A program made the position numbers and the translations under genes. From CAZDUS01 sp964535015 (GTDB lineage Bacteria; Verrucomicrobiota; Kiritimatiellia; CAIKKV01; CAITUY01), in assembly GCA_964535015.1 (NCBI GenBank), contig CAZHRU010000039.1, forward strand, positions 1-24,331: a stretch of 24,331 nt of DNA, given 5' to 3'. The notes under the pieces are model-generated. The model had not been told where the DNA came from, searched no databases, and worked only from the letters and a program-made list of their open reading frames with translations. Every line of letters starts with the position of its first letter. Within the stretch, counting starts at the first letter, position 1. Below are positions 6,971 to 15,261 of the stretch, in pieces.

Positions 6971-8292
6971 GTCGGCACGGCAACGGACTCCACGGCCGTA
7001 ATCTCGTCAACAGGGATCGTCCTGAAGATTCCCGGCCGGGTCTCAATTTCCACATCACCATTGGGAAGTTTGCGCCCGGCAACCCCCGAAACCACTTCCC
7101 TGGTCTTCAATCGAACGACGGTGTCAGCCACAAAATTCCGCTTCATGGGTTCCTTGAGACTCACAGTCCCGCCCTTGACGATCGCCACCGTCTTCTGGAA
7201 CGAAAAATACCCTTTCTTCCTGAACTCCACCCGAAACTCCCCCACGGGAAGTTCGATCCGGAGGGTGTCCACAGTCTTCTCCCCGCGAACGGGAACAAGC
7301 CCCTTATCCTCCCCGTTCACAAAAAGACGGGTCTCCGCCTGGTCTGTCAAAACCTCCAACGTCCCCACATTGCGCGTCAAATTGAACTCCTCCGTGCGCA
7401 TATCTCGGTTCTTGAGTTCAATCGATCTGGACTCCGACTCGTACCCGGCCATCTCCACCCGCACCACGTAACTCCCCGGCGGAATGCTCGCAATCGACAG
7501 CGGAACCTGCCCCCTCAATTGCTCGTTCACATATACCTTGGCCCCGACCGGGGCCCCCACCAGCGACAGCGCGGCCGGCATCGGCGTCAACTCAACCTCG
7601 ATCTTGTGATCATCGCCTGCACGCAGTTTCACGGTATCCTGAAACGACGTGTAATCGGCCAGCGTCAGCACAATCTTACTCTCGCCCGCCGGCATCCGCT
7701 CAATCACACAAGGCGTTACACCTTTCGACAATCCATTCACCACAACCGCCGCGCCTTCGGGTTTCGAATTGATCACCAGACGTGCCGCATCCGAATCCAA
7801 ATCGAGCATCAGTTGTTTCGGAGTACGCCCTTCCACCCTCAATTCCACCTCGCGATCCTTGTACCCCGACATCAACGCCTTGACCCGATAGACCCCGCGC
7901 GGCAGATCCGTAATGAGTAGCGGCGTCTTACCCCGATGCGCGCCGTCCACCGCCACTTCGGCGCCATCAGGACTGGAATGCACCAGCACCAACCCCATCT
8001 CCTGCTCCAACTTGACTTCGACCGCGGCCTTCTCCCCACCCACCAACATAACGGTCTTGCGCGCCGGCACATACCCCGCCAACTCCACACTCACCAGGTG
8101 CGGCCCGGAAGCCAGTCCATCGATCGTCACCGGCGATGCCTCCCTGAGAATGCCGTCGCAAACCACGGTCGCCCCTGCCGGCACCGTCGTTACCCTCAAC
8201 TGCGCCACAGCCCCTTCGCTTACCCCCGTCCATACCCCAACCGACGCGGCCACCGCCAACATCCACACCCTTTGAATTGCCATGTTTTTCAT
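6964..8292 (-). CDS. Exported protein with five PEGA repeats
   Basis: A 442-residue protein, probably periplasmic or outer-surface, made of a signal peptide plus five PEGA-type beta repeats of about 68-70 residues. I start it at ATG 8292 (MKNMAIQRVWMLAVAASVG), just past the stop of the FHA gene. The longer frame from 8364 would lie inside that gene. Each repeat has the P.GA.V.VDG...G.TP..I..L..G.Y.V.....GY pattern: TTVPAGATVVCDG, SSPDGAEVAVDG, SKPEGAAVVVNG, GAPVGAKVYVNE and the weaker fifth, TDQAETRLFVNG. A 65-residue tail (RNFVADTVVRLKTREVVSG...) lies outside the repeats. PEGA modules are thought to bind cell-wall or surface glycans. As last gene of the Tad operon it could anchor the machine to the envelope, which is inference. 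Confidence 0.85.
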   Translation of the reverse strand: MKNMAIQRVWMLAVAASVGVWTGVSEGAVAQLRVTTVPAGATVVCDGILREASPVTIDGLASGPHLVSVELAGYVPARKTVMLVGGEKAAVEVKLEQEMGLVLVHSSPDGAEVAVDGAHRGKTPLLITDLPRGVYRVKALMSGYKDREVELRVEGRTPKQLMLDLDSDAARLVINSKPEGAAVVVNGLSKGVTPCVIERMPAGESKIVLTLADYTSFQDTVKLRAGDDHKIEVELTPMPAALSLVGAPVGAKVYVNEQLRGQVPLSIASIPPGSYVVRVEMAGYESESRSIELKNRDMRTEEFNLTRNVGTLEVLTDQAETRLFVNGEDKGLVPVRGEKTVDTLRIELPVGEFRVEFRKKGYFSFQKTVAIVKGGTVSLKEPMKRNFVADTVVRLKTREVVSGVAGRKLPNGDVEIETRPGIFRTIPVDEITAVESVAVPTP

Positions 8293-8296
8293 GATT

Positions 8297-9601
8297 TCAC
8301 TTATCCATTGAAAGCCGGCGTTCAACATCCACCAGTTTCTTATAGGCATTCCGGTTCCGATCATCGGAACGGTCCGGTATCATCTCGCACACCGTCCTGA
8401 GTTGTTTTGCCGCCTCACGCCAATCGCGCAGTTTGACCGCCCGTTCGGCGATAAACCAGATGTTTTCGTATCTCCGCTGCAGTTCCTTCTGGCAATCCGC
8501 CCGCACCGCCAACACCTCGCCATAGAACTCAGGTTTGGGTTCGATGGTTTCCAGATACCACTCGGCCTCCATCAACGCCCGTACGGCACCCGCAAGATTT
8601 CCGACGGCCACCTCACGCTCGTCATAAAGTTTTTGACCCAGCAAAAGACCCCGATGGGCGTACTTGATCAGTTCCGCCGGTTCAATCGCCAAAGCCGCCA
8701 GCCCCATTTCATTCTTGCTGAATTCCTCAAGTTGGGCCCGAACCTGGCCAAACACATCCGGCTCCACATGGTTCAGTACCCGGGTGCGGTGCGTGCGGCT
8801 CCTGACCGTTATACGAATGTCACTGGATTCACAGATGCCCGGCACCACCCCCTCGTATGACTCCAGTAGGTCAAAAAAGCCAAGGTTCTGGATCGCATGC
8901 GACAATTCCTGCAATAACTCCGGAGCCACCTGCTTTTCGCGCCGAATGTGCCGGTCCGTGGCAAGGTCATCCACCTGAACCACCAACCGGTTGTCGCTCA
9001 CCACCATGGCATACCGAAAAATGTTGGAAGCCGATCCTTCAACCCGCTCGAACGTCATTTCGAAGTCCGGGAGCCTCTCCGCCGGCTGCTCCACAGGCGG
9101 AGGAACCGCAGGCTTCTTCCGCACTGCCGATACCAGAAGACCCCAGGGTACCCATGCCACTAACGCCACCACCGCCATCCCCCCCAAAACACCAACCAGC
9201 CACCGCCGCAACGGGGGCACCCCCCCGCGCACGTTGGCCGCTGGACCCAACCCGAGGTTGACCCCCGAATCACCCGATCCGACGCCCGCCGTCACGTCCT
9301 GATCGCCAATGACCCGCAGGGTCGTCTCTCCGACCGTCACCACATCATTCTCCTTCAGCCCGCACTCCTGGATATCGGCACCATTCACCACCGTCCCATT
9401 GGCACTGCCCAGATCACTGATCCATAGACCGGCGTCGGGCTTCAGAAACAGACGGCAATGGAAGCGGGACAAGGCCGGATCATCAATGGACAAGTCATTT
9501 CTGGAGGACCGCCCGATACGGACCCCCTCTTCGCCCACGGCGACGTTCCGTCCCTTGAGCGGACCTCTTTCAATCCGAAGATGCGCTTGCTTGCTCATCA
9601 T
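8297..9601 (-). CDS. Membrane protein with N-terminal FHA domain, Tad operon
   Basis: A 434-residue protein. Residues about 5-95 form a complete FHA domain with the phosphothreonine-binding signatures GRSSRND, LSRFHCR and SANGTVVNG. One transmembrane segment follows a glycine-rich linker near residues 135-155 (WLVGVLGGMAVVALVAWVPWG). The rest would be outside: a beta-rich domain of about residues 170-290 that I do not recognise (EMTFERVEGSASNIFRY, then ITVRSRTHRTRVLNH), then a helical, TPR-like region to the end. The topology suggests a cytoplasmic phosphopeptide sensor linked to an external domain. The start has AAGGGG five to ten bases upstream, and either of two consecutive ATGs may be used. 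It lies 9 nt after tadC and abuts the PEGA gene, so it probably regulates or scaffolds the pilus machine. Confidence 0.8.
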   Translation of the reverse strand: MMSKQAHLRIERGPLKGRNVAVGEEGVRIGRSSRNDLSIDDPALSRFHCRLFLKPDAGLWISDLGSANGTVVNGADIQECGLKENDVVTVGETTLRVIGDQDVTAGVGSGDSGVNLGLGPAANVRGGVPPLRRWLVGVLGGMAVVALVAWVPWGLLVSAVRKKPAVPPPVEQPAERLPDFEMTFERVEGSASNIFRYAMVVSDNRLVVQVDDLATDRHIRREKQVAPELLQELSHAIQNLGFFDLLESYEGVVPGICESSDIRITVRSRTHRTRVLNHVEPDVFGQVRAQLEEFSKNEMGLAALAIEPAELIKYAHRGLLLGQKLYDEREVAVGNLAGAVRALMEAEWYLETIEPKPEFYGEVLAVRADCQKELQRRYENIWFIAERAVKLRDWREAAKQLRTVCEMIPDRSDDRNRNAYKKLVDVERRLSMDK

Positions 9602-9610
9602 GACTTCCCC

Positions 9611-10540
9611 TTACATCTGCCTCAACACCTGCAACAAAATCGGTCCTAACAGCACCAAAAACACTGCGGGAAAAATAAATACGAGTAACGGAAACAACAT
9701 CTTTACCGGGGCTTCATTCGCCAGACGCTCAGCCCTCTCAAACCGTCGCTGTCGCATCTGGTCCGCCTGGATTCTCAGAATGGACGCAATCCCCACCCCC
9801 AGTTCATCCGCCTGAACCAGCGCATTGACCACCGACTGCACCTCCCGCTGATCCACCCGCTCCGCCATATCCCTCAATGCGTCCCGCCGCGTCTTCCCCA
9901 ACTGGATTTCGCGCAACACCCGCAGAAATTCCTCGCACAACGCATCCAGACGCCGACGCTCCACAATCCGATGCATCGCGTTCATGAAATCCAACCCTGC
10001 CTCCACGGAAAGCGTCAGGAGATCGAGCACAAACGGGAGCGCCCGCTGCAACGCCCGGTGCCGCGCCCTCACCACCCCTCGTAACCACAGTGTCGGATAG
10101 ATGTAATAACTCCCTAAGATGACAATGCAGAAGAAGGGTTGATTCCCGCGCAACGACAACCCCGCCTTGCCGGGCACCATCGCGAACAACGCCCACATGG
10201 CGGCAACCGCGAGCGTCCCCAACACCACGGGCAACAACACGCGCAGGGCCAGGAACTCCTCGGGGGTGATCGCTCCCGAGAAACCGGCGGAAACAATCTT
10301 CCGGTTTAACGTATCAGTCGCTTTCCTGAACCGCACCCCGCCAAACAACGGCGTCAAATTCGGGGCCAACGGCAACAATAGACGGAATACGAACGGCAAC
10401 GGCCGCGCCTGCTTCCGGCCGTCCGCCAGCGTCACATAGGTCGCGGAGCGCAGGACCTGTGCACAGGTCCATGCCGCACACCCGGCAAAGCACGCCCACA
10501 ACGCGCTAAGCCCCCAGATTACCATGTTCTGACTATCCAT
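9611..10540 (-). CDS. tadC: Tad pilus inner-membrane platform protein TadC
   Basis: A GspF-family inner-membrane platform protein, 309 residues. It partners TadB and the TadA ATPase in Flp pilus assembly. An N-terminal helix (MVIWGLSALWACFAGCAAW) is followed by a cytoplasmic stretch, two central hydrophobic helices near residues 105-165, and the conserved T2SSF helical bundle. The bundle includes LDLLTLSVEAGLDFMNAMHRI, QLGKTRRDALRDMAERVD and VNALVQADELGVGIASILRIQADQMR. A C-terminal helix (MLFPLLVFIFPAVFLVLLGP) closes it. The gene starts 2 nt after the tadB stop, so translation is likely coupled. TadC rather than TadB follows from gene order and the second-position bundle sequence. Confidence 0.88.
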   Translation of the reverse strand: MDSQNMVIWGLSALWACFAGCAAWTCAQVLRSATYVTLADGRKQARPLPFVFRLLLPLAPNLTPLFGGVRFRKATDTLNRKIVSAGFSGAITPEEFLALRVLLPVVLGTLAVAAMWALFAMVPGKAGLSLRGNQPFFCIVILGSYYIYPTLWLRGVVRARHRALQRALPFVLDLLTLSVEAGLDFMNAMHRIVERRRLDALCEEFLRVLREIQLGKTRRDALRDMAERVDQREVQSVVNALVQADELGVGIASILRIQADQMRQRRFERAERLANEAPVKMLFPLLVFIFPAVFLVLLGPILLQVLRQM

Positions 10541-10542
10541 GC

Positions 10543-11430
10543 TTACACATCAATGGCAATAATTTTTCGAATTACAAGCGCCCCCAGAATTTCCAGCAAA
10601 CCCACCGCCACCAGAACCGCCATCCCGGCACCCGACTTCAGAAACGCCGCCATCATCGCCGGATCCAGCATGAACATGGCCACCCCCAGCAACAACGGCA
10701 TACACCCCACCACAATCCCCTGCAACCGGCCCTGCGCCGTAAGCGTCCGGATGCGCTGCTCAATCCGCATCCGCTCCCGCACCGTATGCGCTATCTTTTC
10801 AAATACTTCCGTCAGGTTCCCACCCGTCTGCCGCGCAATCTCAATCGCACCCACCATCAACGTCAGGTCGTCACTCCCAACCCGCTCCCTCATGCTCTCC
10901 AACGCCTCATCCATCCGCATCCCCACCCGGGTTTGATGCACGAACGTCCCGAATTCCTGTGAGATCGGACTCTGTCCCTCGCGCACCACCATCTCAAACG
11001 TCTGCTGAATGCTGAATCCGGCCTTCAACGCATTGCTCATGTTAACCAGACTGTCCACAAGCTGCTCGTTGAATCGCTGCAGGCGCCGCCGCTTCATTAT
11101 CCCCATGACCGTCTTCGGAATCCGCCACCCGCCCGCCGCCGCCGCCCCGCCTACCACCATCCCGCTCATGAAGGATCGGCTGTCAAACCCGCCCACCAGG
11201 AAAAACCCCAGCAAGAAACATACCGCCGCACACGCCGACGAAAGTTCAAGAATCCGCCGCGGCGGGATGAAAAGAAACAGGTCCTCCATCTGGCGCGCCG
11301 TGCTTTCCGAGTAAGCGATGGCATACTCCTCCGCCGCCGAACGAAATGATTGCAATACAAAATAGGTCAGCCCCCCCAGACTAAGCATGTAAAGGAACGG
11401 CATCCCCAGCAAAACCACATTCTCGCTCAT
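10543..11430 (-). CDS. tadB: Tad pilus inner-membrane platform protein TadB
   Basis: The first of the two GspF-type platform proteins, 295 residues. It has N-terminal transmembrane helices (PFLYMLSLGGLTYFVLQSF and a second near residues 65-85). The T2SSF domain contains RFNEQLVDSLVNMSNALKAG, FSIQQTFEMVVREGQSPIS and ARQTGGNLTEVFEKIAHTVRER. Two C-terminal helices end the protein. The start ATG overlaps the stop of tadA (ATGA), so the ATPase and platform are translated together. The TadB and TadC pair replaces the single GspF of type II secretion and type IVa pilus systems. Confidence 0.9.
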   Translation of the reverse strand: MSENVVLLGMPFLYMLSLGGLTYFVLQSFRSAAEEYAIAYSESTARQMEDLFLFIPPRRILELSSACAAVCFLLGFFLVGGFDSRSFMSGMVVGGAAAAGGWRIPKTVMGIMKRRRLQRFNEQLVDSLVNMSNALKAGFSIQQTFEMVVREGQSPISQEFGTFVHQTRVGMRMDEALESMRERVGSDDLTLMVGAIEIARQTGGNLTEVFEKIAHTVRERMRIEQRIRTLTAQGRLQGIVVGCMPLLLGVAMFMLDPAMMAAFLKSGAGMAVLVAVGLLEILGALVIRKIIAIDV

Positions 11431-13127
11431 GATGCCCCCCGCCGCTGATCGAACAACCCCAAATCAATCGCCACCCCGCGCGAGGCCGCCTCCTCGATGA
11501 ACGTCGGCACCGCCCCGGTGGCGCCAAACTGCCCAACCACCCGCCCCTGCGCGTCCACCCCACGCTGCGTGAATACAAAAATATCCTGCATCGTCGTCCG
11601 ATCCCCTTCCAACCCCACCACCTCGGACACATGGGTGACTTTGCGCGATCCATCCCCGAATCTCGCCTCATGGATGATGACATCAACCGCCGAGGCAATC
11701 TGCTCGCGAATGGCCCTGAGCGGAAGATCCATCCCCGCCATCAACACCAGCGTCTCCAGACGCGCAATGGCGTCCCTGGGCGAGTTGGCATGCAGCGTCG
11801 TCAGCGAACCGTCATGCCCCGTATTCATCGCCTGTAGCATGTCAAGCGCCTCACCCCCGCGACACTCGCCCACCACAATCCGATCCGGACGCATCCGCAA
11901 CGCATTTCGCACCAGGTCCCGGATCGTGATCGCCCCCTTGCCTTCGATGTTGGGCGCCCGGGACTCCAGCGAAATCACATGCGCCTGCTTCAATTGCAGT
12001 TCCGCAGCATCTTCAATGGTGATGATCCGCTCACGATCCGGCAGAAACGTGCCCAAAACGTTCAAAAGCGTCGTCTTCCCGGAACCCGTGCCTCCCGAGA
12101 CAATGATGTTGCGCCGCGCCATCACACAGGCCCTCAGAAAATCACGCATCGCCCCTGACCACGTCCCCATCCGAACGAAATCATCGTCGCTCATCGGCGT
12201 CCGCGCGAACTTCCGGATCGTGATGCAAGGACCGCTCAACGACAGCGGATGGATAATCGCATTCACCCGCGACCCGTCCTTCAACCTCGCGTCCACATAC
12301 GGCTGACTCTCATCAATCCGCCGCCCCAACGGCGACACAATCCGCTCAATGACCGCCATGACCGATTTCTCATCCAGAAATGTCCGGTCGGTCAGTTCAA
12401 TCCGCCCGTTCCGTTCCGCATACACCTGCGTCGGACCGTTGACCATGATCTCCGTCACCGTCACATCCGCCAACAGGTCCTCCAAGGGCCCCAACCCAAC
12501 CGCCTCATCATAGAGTTCCTTGATCAGACTCTGAGGCTCGATATCCACCGGCAATCGCGGCGCCACATCCTTGACAATCCCCTCCAATGTCGTCAGGACA
12601 CGCCGGTGTAACTCACTCTCCTCCACATGCGCCGCCGTCATTCGCTTGATATCCAACCGTTCAATGAGCTCCTGGTGAATCTGGCGCTTCACCGCCTGTT
12701 TGCGGCTCACCATCCGCTCATCACGTTCCATCACCCCCGCCGCCTCCGCCACCCCCGACATCGCCACCGGCTTGATTGACGGCATGATCGCCGCTATCGG
12801 CGTCTCCGCCGGCACCGGGACCGCCACCGGCTCCGGCTTGCGCTTGTAGATGCGCAGGATGCTGCGTCCCACTTCCACATCCTGCCCGTCCAGGATTTCA
12901 CCCCTCCCCCTCACTCTCTCACCCGCCACCATCGTCCGCCCGGCGCTCAGGTCCTCAATCCAGCAACTCCCCGGTCGCAGGCAGAGAATCGCATGCCGGC
13001 CCAGAACCCCTTCTCCGCCCAGCACAATCTGACTGTCAAGGTCTGCCCCCACGGAATACACCCCGGACTCCAATTCCCGGGTTTGCACCGAACCATCCTG
13101 TCTTTTGATTTCAAGGTACATCATCAT
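11427..13127 (-). CDS. tadA: TadA/CpaF secretion ATPase with N-terminal FHA-like domain
   Basis: The hexameric ATPase that powers Flp pilus assembly, about 566 residues. The C-terminal motor has Walker A GGTGSGKTT near residue 345, an Asp box (IITIEDAAELQL), Walker B with RPDRIVVGECRGGEALDML, and the His box HDGSLTTLHANSPRDA. Ahead of it lies the CpaF N-terminal helical domain (LLADVTVTEIMVNGPTQVYAERNGRIELT). The extra first 95 residues look like an FHA fold (LESGVYSVGADLDSQIVLGG, then GRHAILCL, then IEDLSAG). The phosphothreonine-contact Ser and Asn are not conserved, so it may be a structural FHA relative. The start is uncertain: GTG 13145 or any of three ATGs at 13127-13119. The stop overlaps tadB by 4 nt. 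Confidence 0.92.
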   Translation of the reverse strand: MMMYLEIKRQDGSVQTRELESGVYSVGADLDSQIVLGGEGVLGRHAILCLRPGSCWIEDLSAGRTMVAGERVRGRGEILDGQDVEVGRSILRIYKRKPEPVAVPVPAETPIAAIMPSIKPVAMSGVAEAAGVMERDERMVSRKQAVKRQIHQELIERLDIKRMTAAHVEESELHRRVLTTLEGIVKDVAPRLPVDIEPQSLIKELYDEAVGLGPLEDLLADVTVTEIMVNGPTQVYAERNGRIELTDRTFLDEKSVMAVIERIVSPLGRRIDESQPYVDARLKDGSRVNAIIHPLSLSGPCITIRKFARTPMSDDDFVRMGTWSGAMRDFLRACVMARRNIIVSGGTGSGKTTLLNVLGTFLPDRERIITIEDAAELQLKQAHVISLESRAPNIEGKGAITIRDLVRNALRMRPDRIVVGECRGGEALDMLQAMNTGHDGSLTTLHANSPRDAIARLETLVLMAGMDLPLRAIREQIASAVDVIIHEARFGDGSRKVTHVSEVVGLEGDRTTMQDIFVFTQRGVDAQGRVVGQFGATGAVPTFIEEAASRGVAIDLGLFDQRRGAS

Positions 13128-13159
13128 GCCACCCGCCAACTCCACCCTTACGCCACCCC

Positions 13160-13981
13160 TCAGTTGCCCGTCTTGAATCCCATCTTCATCTGCCTCTGGA
13201 TATTCAACGTCGGCAATTCCTTCTGAAGCAAGTCGAAGTTCACCTCGGGCAACTCCTGCTCAAAGGTCACGTCGCTGGGGTTTCTCAGGGATAACGTCAA
13301 GTGCCCCCGCATGTTCTCCACAAACGTCAGCAACTCCGCTTCACGCGGCGAGACCTCAAGCGTCACCGTGCTGTATCCCGAAGTGCCCCTGCCCCGATCT
13401 CCGCCTTCACCGGACCTTGCAAGCGTCTGCCCCGTCGCCAGCACCGTGACATTCTGCAGCACCGTCACCGTCACCCACTCCGTCAGTTGCGGATTTTTGC
13501 GGGAGGGAAATGTGAACGACCCCATCACATCCACCCGGTCGTTGGGGTGAACCAACCCGCTCACTCCCGCCGCCCCGCCAATCGCTATGGAAAGCGCCCG
13601 CATGCCTTTCGTCACCATCGGAGCCAACCCGTAACCAGGCCGGTAGGGAACATCCACGTAGGACCACAACAGTGTCTCACCAAGATCCAGACTGTATTTC
13701 AGTTTCTTCCCGGCAATCTCCACCACATTTTCAGGAAGAACGTTGTTCTTCCCCACCGAACGGGCCAACTCGGACTTCTGCCTCAAGTCCTTCTTCTGGA
13801 TCACCGTACCGGCCGGCATGGCCCGTCCCGCCGCCACCACATCGATCATGCGGACGCCGGCCATCACCCGTTCCCGCTCCCGCGCAATCTCGCCCAGTCT
13901 GGCCTTGAAGTATTGCTGCGTAAATCCGAACGCCAGCAACCCGACAATTACCGAAATAATCAACACCATGCGTTGCTTCAT
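13160..13981 (-). CDS. cpaB: Flp pilus assembly protein CpaB/RcpC
   Basis: A periplasmic, membrane-anchored protein of 273 residues. It has one N-terminal transmembrane helix (MVLIISVIVGLLAFGFTQQYF), then a SAF domain (VVAAGRAMPAGTVIQKKDL), then the CpaB/RcpC core (GMRALSIAIGGAAGVSGLVHPNDRVDV, followed by VTVTVLQNVTVLATG and VTLEVSPREAELLTF). CpaB-type proteins are thought to link the secretin or periplasm to the assembly machine. I start at ATG 13981, which has GGAGGAAGG just upstream; a GTG at 13987 overlapping the previous stop is possible. The family normally sits next to the secretin gene (cpaC/rcpA), which is missing here. The C-terminus ends in a basic tail, KMGFKTGN. Confidence 0.87.
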   Translation of the reverse strand: MKQRMVLIISVIVGLLAFGFTQQYFKARLGEIARERERVMAGVRMIDVVAAGRAMPAGTVIQKKDLRQKSELARSVGKNNVLPENVVEIAGKKLKYSLDLGETLLWSYVDVPYRPGYGLAPMVTKGMRALSIAIGGAAGVSGLVHPNDRVDVMGSFTFPSRKNPQLTEWVTVTVLQNVTVLATGQTLARSGEGGDRGRGTSGYSTVTLEVSPREAELLTFVENMRGHLTLSLRNPSDVTFEQELPEVNFDLLQKELPTLNIQRQMKMGFKTGN

Positions 13982-13983
13982 AA

Positions 13984-14709
13984 TCACCTTCCTCCCATCG
14001 TTCCGTTCTGTCCGCCCCGCCTATTTACCACCGTTAACCGGGTTTCCCCAGCGGATTCTGATCGCCGGCAGAGAATCCAGCATTGTTCCGCCCCTTTCGC
14101 AAAACAAACCAGTTCAGCATCCCCACTCGGCAATACCGGAGACCATCCATCCCGCATCAGCGATTCGCGATAGTACGCCATCACCATCCCCGGGGTATCC
14201 GGAGTCTCCGCCTGCCGCAAACTCGTACCCGTATCCGTATTGCGCATGACCCGCTTGATCACGGCCCCCCGATAGACCGGCACCCCGGCGATCACCTGAT
14301 CCTGCGGAGGCTCCGTCCCGACCTTCACCTCAGGCGATTGCACCGCCACCACCAACGAGCCCCCGTCATCCGTCACCGGCAAGGTCAGCAAACGCACACG
14401 CACTCCACCATCCTTGATTTCGCCCATCCCCATACCCTCACCCCCGGAATACGACACCTGCCCGCCAATCGAGCGAATCATCCCTTCCAGCACCGCCCCC
14501 CGCTCCTCCGCCCGGATCACACTAACATCCACCTTCCTCCCGTCCACCTCCATGGCCGCCTGGTACAACCGCTTCCCGATGGCGGCATAGTCAAAACGTC
14601 CCCCGCCAAACGAGATTCCCGCCATCTTGAAAACCCGCGCCTCAACGCAAACACCCGTACCCCATGTCAACAGCAGCATCAACGTCGCTCCAAGTAGTGA
14701 CCGCTTCAT
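13984..14709 (-). CDS. Secreted Tad-operon protein of unknown function
   Basis: I do not recognise this 241-residue family. ATG 14709 lies 2 nt after the upstream TadE-like stop and opens a signal peptide (MKRSLLGATLMLLLTWGTGV). No lipobox Cys is obvious. The mature part has two regions. The first, about 90 residues, is a beta-rich block with GGRFDYAAIGKRLYQAAM. The second, near residues 170-225, contains GMVMAYYRESLMRDGWSP and ends in alternating strands (ELVCFAKG, CWILCRR, TRLTVVNR). That second pattern, an amphipathic helix plus GW plus strands, looks like small periplasmic domains that sit next to pilus proteins. Three cysteines lie in the C-terminal region. Location between TadE and CpaB suggests a periplasmic assembly role, possibly in place of the missing secretin partner. 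Confidence 0.6.
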   Translation of the reverse strand: MKRSLLGATLMLLLTWGTGVCVEARVFKMAGISFGGGRFDYAAIGKRLYQAAMEVDGRKVDVSVIRAEERGAVLEGMIRSIGGQVSYSGGEGMGMGEIKDGGVRVRLLTLPVTDDGGSLVVAVQSPEVKVGTEPPQDQVIAGVPVYRGAVIKRVMRNTDTGTSLRQAETPDTPGMVMAYYRESLMRDGWSPVLPSGDAELVCFAKGAEQCWILCRRSESAGETRLTVVNRRGGQNGTMGGR

Positions 14710-14711
14710 GC

Positions 14712-15227
14712 TTAATAGATCCCCTTGGTCCACACCAGCCACGCATGTCCCTCAATCTCAACAGCCTCCGCATCGTAAAGCAAATTCCGCACCACCGGCC
14801 ACAACTCCACCGAGTCGTCCGCCTGCCCGTCAACCATCCCAAACAACAGATTCGGCGATGGCGAATCCGCCATCGCCGAAATGACGTTCCCGGGCCGCTG
14901 CTGTTCCAGTTCAGCGGGATCGGCATACTCCACAATCCCCAGTTGAAAGTCCGGAATACTACCAACCACGTGCCCGTCATCCCGCGAATAACGGACCCCA
15001 TCCCCTCCCTCCGTCCGGTCAGCCATGTATTCAGGACCGGAAAACGGAGACACATCCGCCATGGCTTCGATAGCCGCATCCTGACGGGCCTTGTCCATCA
15101 CCGCCGAATGCCGTACACCGATTGAACCAATCTGGATAATGCCGGCCACCAAAACCATGAACACCACCAGCGCGATGATCATTTCCACCATCGCCTGGCC
15201 CGCCCGGCCACGCCGGTCCACTTTCAT
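14712..15227 (-). CDS. TadE-like pseudopilin (second copy)
   Basis: A 171-residue minor pilin of the TadE type. The prepilin signal is GRAGQAMVEM with cleavage expected after the first Gly before QAMVE, then a hydrophobic helix (IIALVVFMVLVAGIIQIGS). The globular domain that follows is acidic and ends in HAWLVWTKGIY. I chose ATG 15227 because GTAGGAGAACACC gives a ribosome site seven bases before it. Starts further upstream would add residues before the pilin signal. TadE-like proteins are processed by the dedicated TadV/CpaA peptidase and are needed for Flp pilus assembly. None of the extra-membrane sequence has a function I recognise. It starts 35 nt after the TadG-like stop. Confidence 0.75.
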   Translation of the reverse strand: MKVDRRGRAGQAMVEMIIALVVFMVLVAGIIQIGSIGVRHSAVMDKARQDAAIEAMADVSPFSGPEYMADRTEGGDGVRYSRDDGHVVGSIPDFQLGIVEYADPAELEQQRPGNVISAMADSPSPNLLFGMVDGQADDSVELWPVVRNLLYDAEAVEIEGHAWLVWTKGIY

Positions 15228-15261
15228 TGGTGTTCTCCTACCCATGTCTGGTAATCCGCCC

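Noticed and set aside
13301..14173. 290-codon + strand frame opposite cpaB
   Set aside because: Arg/His/Pro-rich shadow that spans two real genes.
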